This document shows, one piece after another, positions 16,059-19,263 of a stretch of DNA of 19,263 nt. The stretch is taken from contig JANYKF010000112.1 in the NCBI GenBank assembly GCA_025361665.1, forward strand, positions 1 through 19,263, read 5' to 3'. How positions within the stretch are numbered: the first letter of the stretch is position 1; each line of letters opens with the position of its first letter. The notes beneath the pieces were generated by a model. It was not told the DNA's origin and did no database searches. It saw only the letters and a list, made by a program, of their open reading frames with translations. Source of the DNA: Clostridiaceae bacterium. Its GTDB lineage: Bacteria; Bacillota; Clostridia; DSM-8532. Both the position numbers and the translations under genes were made by a program.

Positions 16059-16970
16059 TTAAAGGTTTTCCTTGTCAAAATACCGCATCAGTTCGCGGGT
16101 GATCATGGTGCCGATGCCCTTGTTCGTGAAAATCTCGAGCAGGATGCAGTGAGGAATGCGGCCATCCACGATATGGGCGCGGCCCACCCCGTTTTCCACC
16201 GCCCGGATGCAACCGAGCACCTTTGGAATCATCCCGCCGACAATGATGCCTTCCGCAATCAGTTGATGAACTTCCCTCACCGTTAGGGCATGGAGGATCT
16301 GGTCGGAGTCCTTTGCGGTTTTCACGCCTTCCACATCGGTCAGCAGCATCAGCTTTTCTGCCTTCAGGGCACAGGCGAGTTCGGCGGCCACCGTATCCGC
16401 ATTGATGTTGTAACTCTGGCCGTTTGCGTCCGTTCCGATCGGCGCGACCACGGGAATGTATTCGTCCCGTGCCAGCACTTCGAGCACATGGGTGTTGATC
16501 TTCGTGATGCGGCCGACGAACCCCAGGTCGACGGGGTTTCCGTCCACCATCTCCATGTGCTTTTCGCATTCGAGCAGCTGTCCGTCTATGCCGCTGACAC
16601 CTACCGCTTTTCCGCCCTTGCGGTTGAGCAGGGACACAATTTCCTTGTTTGTCTTGCCCACCAGCACCATTTGGGCGACTTCCACGGTTTGCTCATCGGT
16701 CTTGCGCAGGCCGTTGACGAATTCAGACCGGATGTCGTAATACTTCAGCACCTTGTTGATGTCCGGTCCGCCGCCATGCACGACGACCGGATTCATGCCG
16801 ATGAACTTGAGCAGCGTGATGTCTTCCATGACGGAATTCTTCAGTTCCTCGTTGACCATGGCATTTCCGCCGTACTTGATGACGACGGTCTTGCCATTGA
16901 GCGCCTGTATGTATGGCAGGGCCTCAATGAGGATCTCCGCCTTCTTGATGATTTCCGAGTAGTCCGTCAT
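16059..16970 (-). CDS. argB: Acetylglutamate kinase
   Basis: This 303-residue amino acid kinase phosphorylates N-acetylglutamate with ATP, the second step of arginine synthesis. IKYGGNAM at 31-38 holds the catalytic lysine K32, and [10 protein letters not shown] is at 63-72. [30 protein letters not shown] is the nucleotide-side signature. The protein carries the extra N-terminal helix ([17 protein letters not shown]) found in hexameric kinases that are inhibited by arginine. Feedback inhibition is therefore likely, by family knowledge. GGAGG before ATG 16970 supports the start. It lies between argC and argD; argJ, often found just upstream in this arrangement, is absent. Confidence 0.96.
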   Translation of the reverse strand: MTDYSEIIKKAEILIEALPYIQALNGKTVVIKYGGNAMVNEELKNSVMEDITLLKFIGMNPVVVHGGGPDINKVLKYYDIRSEFVNGLRKTDEQTVEVAQMVLVGKTNKEIVSLLNRKGGKAVGVSGIDGQLLECEKHMEMVDGNPVDLGFVGRITKINTHVLEVLARDEYIPVVAPIGTDANGQSYNINADTVAAELACALKAEKLMLLTDVEGVKTAKDSDQILHALTVREVHQLIAEGIIVGGMIPKVLGCIRAVENGVGRAHIVDGRIPHCILLEIFTNKGIGTMITRELMRYFDKENL

Positions 16971-17067
16971 TTGGTCCCTCCATCATGGTTGCATGCTATT
17001 TTCATTCAATCCCGCCCAAGGTGATCGCACGCGTTTTACATGCAGCAATGCCAGGATGGCTGCAGGC

Positions 17068-18108
17068 CTACAGGTAGAAGGCGGGAGCGGTGAGTCCTTC
17101 TGTTTCCGGCAGGCCGCACATCAGGTTCATGGCCTGGATGGCCTGGCCCGACGAACCTTTGCCCAGATTGTCCAGGGCAGACACGACGAGGACGCGATTC
17201 ATTCGGTGGTCTACGAAGAGGCCAATGTCGATATAGTTGGATCCGGATACGAAGCGCGTTTCCGGGTATTGGCCAATAGGGAGTATCCGGACAAAAGGCT
17301 CATTTGCATATGTTTCCCTATAGAGATCGTGGATGGTTTCCACCGTTGCGTCTTGCAACAGGTCGAGATGCATCGTGGCAATCATGCCCCGCTTCATGGG
17401 AACCAGGTGCGGTACGAATGACACCATGACGGGTTCGCCGGCCAGCAGGGACAATTCCTGCTCGATTTCCGGTGTATGGCGGTGACCGCCAATCCCGTAG
17501 GCTTTCATGCTCTCCTGGGATTCACAGAAGGAGTAGGGAAGCTCTGTTTTGCGGCCGGCTCCCGAAATGCCGGAAGCCGCATTGATGATGATGCCTTTTG
17601 TGGAAACGATCCGGTTGCGCAGCAGCGGGGCAATGCCCAGGACGGAACAGGTGGGATAGCAGCCGGGATCGGCCACCAGCCTTGCTTTTCGGATGTCTTC
17701 CCGATACAGTTCCGGCATGCCGTAAACGGATTCCCCCAGTCTGTCCGGCGATGGATGGGCGACCTTGTAGGTGGCTTCATAGACAGCCAGATCGCGGAAC
17801 CGGAAATCCGCGCTGTGGTCGATGATTTTCTTGCCGTTTGTCAGCATTTTCGGGACCAGATCGCCGGAAACCCCATGCGGGAGGGCGAGAATGAGGAAAT
17901 CTGCCTTTTCCGAGAGAAGATCCGCATCAAGCGGGTCGCAGGGAAGGTCGATGAGGCCGCGCAGGGAAGGATAGATCGAGGAGAAGGGTTTCCCGATGAA
18001 ACTGTTCGAAACGACGGAAGTAACCCGGACATCCTGACGTGCGTGCAAAAGCCGGACGATTTCCATCCCGACGTATCCCGTAGCGCCGACGACTGCCACC
18101 CTGATCAT
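17068..18108 (-). CDS. argC: N-acetyl-gamma-glutamyl-phosphate reductase
   Basis: This 346-residue NADPH-dependent reductase forms N-acetylglutamate semialdehyde, the third step of arginine synthesis. VVGATGYVGMEIVRLL at 6-21 is the nucleotide-binding loop. The active-site cysteine is C150 in DPGCYPTC, and GGHRHTPEIEQEL holds the catalytic histidine region. Length matches the family. GGAGG before ATG 18108 sets the start; a longer frame from 18207 would run through the leader and promoter region and is rejected. A promoter with an ARG box lies upstream, together with a leader containing two competing hairpins. A 97-base gap separates it from argB, in which no gene or clear signal is seen. It is the first gene of the argC-argB-argD operon. 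Confidence 0.95.
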   Translation of the reverse strand: MIRVAVVGATGYVGMEIVRLLHARQDVRVTSVVSNSFIGKPFSSIYPSLRGLIDLPCDPLDADLLSEKADFLILALPHGVSGDLVPKMLTNGKKIIDHSADFRFRDLAVYEATYKVAHPSPDRLGESVYGMPELYREDIRKARLVADPGCYPTCSVLGIAPLLRNRIVSTKGIIINAASGISGAGRKTELPYSFCESQESMKAYGIGGHRHTPEIEQELSLLAGEPVMVSFVPHLVPMKRGMIATMHLDLLQDATVETIHDLYRETYANEPFVRILPIGQYPETRFVSGSNYIDIGLFVDHRMNRVLVVSALDNLGKGSSGQAIQAMNLMCGLPETEGLTAPAFYL

Positions 18109-18170
18109 GCCGTGCCCTCCACCGCAAAAAATGCACTGTGTACGGCAGCCTTTGCACAGTGCATCTCCAT
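18105..18170 (-). CDS. Possible short leader ORF before argC
   Basis: ATG at 18170 opens a 21-codon frame (MEMHCAKAAV and on) whose TGA overlaps the argC ATG as ATGA. No convincing ribosome binding site is seen before it, and there are no arginine codons, so it is not a classical arginine attenuation peptide. It spans the terminator-like hairpin in the leader, so its translation would disturb that fold. It could be chance. Confidence 0.2.
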   Translation of the reverse strand: MEMHCAKAAVHSAFFAVEGTA

Positions 18171-18179
18171 GGCTGCCGT
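18131..18179 (-). promoter_or_regulatory. argC leader with competing hairpins, possible attenuator or pseudoknot
   Basis: Two helices can form in the leader transcript. Helix 1 pairs ACGGCAGCC (plus-strand 18171-18179) with GGCTGCCGT (plus-strand 18142-18150). Helix 2 pairs ATGCACTGTG (18155-18164) with CACAGTGCAT (18131-18140) and is followed by a run of five to six T (18126-18131), so it resembles an intrinsic terminator. The left arm of helix 2 lies in the loop of helix 1, and the right arm of helix 1 lies in the loop of helix 2. They either exclude each other, as in an attenuator, or form an H-type pseudoknot. No known riboswitch class was recognised. Confidence 0.55.
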
Positions 18180-18195
18180 CCGCGAGATTGTAGAA

Positions 18196-18224
18196 ATTAT
18201 ACATCAAAATGAATAAACATGCAA
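18196..18224 (-). promoter_or_regulatory. argC promoter, sigma-A type
   Basis: On the minus strand, TTGCAT at 18219-18224 (-35) and TATAAT at 18196-18201 (-10) are separated by 17 bases. Transcription would start near 18189, giving a leader of about 80 bases before argC. The -35 box lies inside the ARG box. Confidence 0.75.
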
Positions 18225-18225
18225 G
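18208..18225. promoter_or_regulatory. argO: ARG box, operator for ArgR/AhrC
   Basis: AATGAATAAACATGCAAG matches the 18-bp Bacillus ARG box pattern (CATGAATAAAAATKCAAK) at almost every position. It overlaps the -35 box and spacer of the argC promoter, a position from which an arginine-bound hexamer would block RNA polymerase. Only one clear box is seen; a second, weaker copy is not evident. Confidence 0.75.
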
Positions 18226-18390
18226 AACCCCTGAGAACAGGGCACACGGTCATGCGACCTTATGCAATCTCACCAAAGGACATTCGCCAATTTCGTTGAA
18301 TAGTGTACTGGTTCGGATCGGGCATGCAATGATAGAGTAGAGACACACGAAATCGATCCACGCTATGATACGGGAGCAGGAGGTATTTAC

Positions 18391-19263
18391 ATGGCAGGCG
18401 TAAGACTCAAGGATGTATTCAAGACCTATGCGGGTGGTGTCACCGCGGTCAGTGACTTCAACATCGATATCGAAGACAAAGAGTTCATCATCCTGGTTGG
18501 TCCGTCCGGTTGCGGTAAGACAACGACCCTCCGCATGATCGCCGGGCTTGAGGAAATCTCGGCCGGCGAACTGTACATCGGAGACAAACTTTGCAACGAT
18601 GTGGCCCCGAAAGACCGCGACATCGCCATGGTGTTCCAGAACTATGCCCTTTACCCGCACATGACCGTGTTTGACAACATGGCTTTCGGATTGAAGCTCC
18701 GCAAGACACCGAAGGAAGAGATCAAGAAGCGCGTTCACGAAGCCGCCCGCATCCTTTCCATCGAGCACCTGCTCGATCGCAAGCCGAAGGCATTGTCCGG
18801 CGGACAGCGCCAGCGCGTCGCCCTCGGCCGCGCCATTGTGCGCGAACCGAAGGTCTTCCTCATGGACGAGCCCCTTTCCAATCTCGATGCGAAACTCCGC
18901 GTACAGATGCGCGCCGAGATCAGCCGCCTCCACCAGAAACTGCAGACCACGTTCATCTATGTCACGCATGACCAGACGGAAGCCTTGACCATGGGCACCC
19001 GCATCGTCGTCATGAAGGATGGCTTCATCCAGCAGGTTGACAACCCGCAGAGCCTGTACGACGTTCCGGTCAACATGTTCGTCGCCGGCTTCATCGGTTC
19101 TCCCCAGATGAACTTCACCAATGTCACGGTTTCCAAGGAAGGCGAGAAGGTGTTTCTCACGATGGGCACCTACAAGCTTTTCGTACCGGCCGATAAAGGC
19201 AAGGAACTCGAGAAGATGGGTTATATCGGCAAGGAAATGGTATTGGGCGTCCGTCCTGAAAAC
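18391..19263 (+). CDS. ABC transporter ATPase, MsmX/UgpC/MalK type, partial at 3' end
   Basis: The first 291 codons of a carbohydrate-import ATPase, usually about 370 residues; the window ends inside it. Walker A is GPSGCGKTT at 37-45, the Q-loop is Q83, the signature [14 protein letters not shown] starts at 135, Walker B is VFLMDEP at 155-161 and the switch histidine is H193 in YVTHD. After the ATPase domain the regulatory TOBE/OB-fold part begins at about 235. GGAGG at 18379-18383, seven bases before ATG 18391, sets the start. MsmX-type ATPases commonly serve several sugar importers, so it may energise the importer of the binding protein at the left end; that is inference. It is divergent from argC. 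The 18226-18390 stretch holds no gene, and I see no convincing promoter for this gene there. Confidence 0.95.
   Translation, partial: MAGVRLKDVFKTYAGGVTAVSDFNIDIEDKEFIILVGPSGCGKTTTLRMIAGLEEISAGELYIGDKLCNDVAPKDRDIAMVFQNYALYPHMTVFDNMAFGLKLRKTPKEEIKKRVHEAARILSIEHLLDRKPKALSGGQRQRVALGRAIVREPKVFLMDEPLSNLDAKLRVQMRAEISRLHQKLQTTFIYVTHDQTEALTMGTRIVVMKDGFIQQVDNPQSLYDVPVNMFVAGFIGSPQMNFTNVTVSKEGEKVFLTMGTYKLFVPADKGKELEKMGYIGKEMVLGVRPEN

Noticed and set aside
14680..16062. 460-codon open frame on the plus strand
   Set aside because: Antisense to argD and the repeat array; the low-complexity N-terminal part comes from the 21-bp array.
16290..17024. 244-codon open frame on the plus strand
   Set aside because: Antisense to argB, with no recognisable protein features.
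18109..18207. N-terminal extension of ArgC
   Set aside because: It would run through the leader hairpins and the -10 box, and ArgC families begin at the residue encoded at 18108.
18364..18369. TATGAT as -10 box of the ABC ATPase gene
   Set aside because: There is no matching -35 box, and the start would fall almost on the ribosome binding site.

Overview
The window looks like a chromosomal segment of a Gram-positive anaerobe of the Bacillota (Clostridia-like). The basis is a YesN/YesM two-component pair, a DUF3502-type sugar-binding protein, a DivIC/FtsL-like septum initiator, strong AGGAGG ribosome binding sites before most genes, an AhrC/ArgR-type box close to the Bacillus form, and an MsmX/UgpC-type transport ATPase. 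Lineage below phylum is inference. No phage, IS element, CRISPR array, tRNA or rRNA was seen.

Layout. 1-1009 (+): C-terminal part of an ABC sugar-binding protein. 1068-4613 (-): response regulator and sensor kinase, kinase first, with a 57-bp tandem repeat between them. 4692-5629 (+): nitroreductase and DivIC-like protein, ending in a 29-bp tandem repeat and a strong terminator. 5827-8647 (-): glutaminyl-tRNA synthetase, preceded by a DUF2961/GH172 glycosidase. 8747-9862 (+): GH99-like/WbsX protein. 10004-10810 (-): TspO-related membrane protein. 10811-11142: intergenic region with two tandem arrays. 11143-13322 (+): an internally deleted GH94 phosphorylase remnant, an alpha/beta-hydrolase esterase and an SGNH/GDSL esterase. 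13385-14689 (-): secreted copper-amine-oxidase-N plus GH18 protein. 14833-18108 (-): argC-argB-argD. 18391-19263 (+): MsmX/UgpC/MalK-type ABC ATPase, cut by the window end.

How the parts fit. Most accessory genes concern carbohydrate sensing, uptake and breakdown: binding protein, YesMN pair, GH172, GH99-like, GH94 relic, two esterases, GH18 and transport ATPase. The arginine genes form a compact operon with an ARG box on the promoter and an unusual leader that can fold in two competing ways. argJ is absent from its usual place between argC and argB.

The most unusual general feature is five short tandem-repeat arrays in intergenic DNA, with periods of 57, 29, 21, 11 and 21 bp. Two of them copy the last codons and stop of the upstream gene (divIC-like and argD), and one continues the kinase reading frame past its stop. 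The best candidates for new biology are the argC leader, this repeat pattern, and the nested palindrome carrying face-to-face promoters between the kinase and nitroreductase genes.
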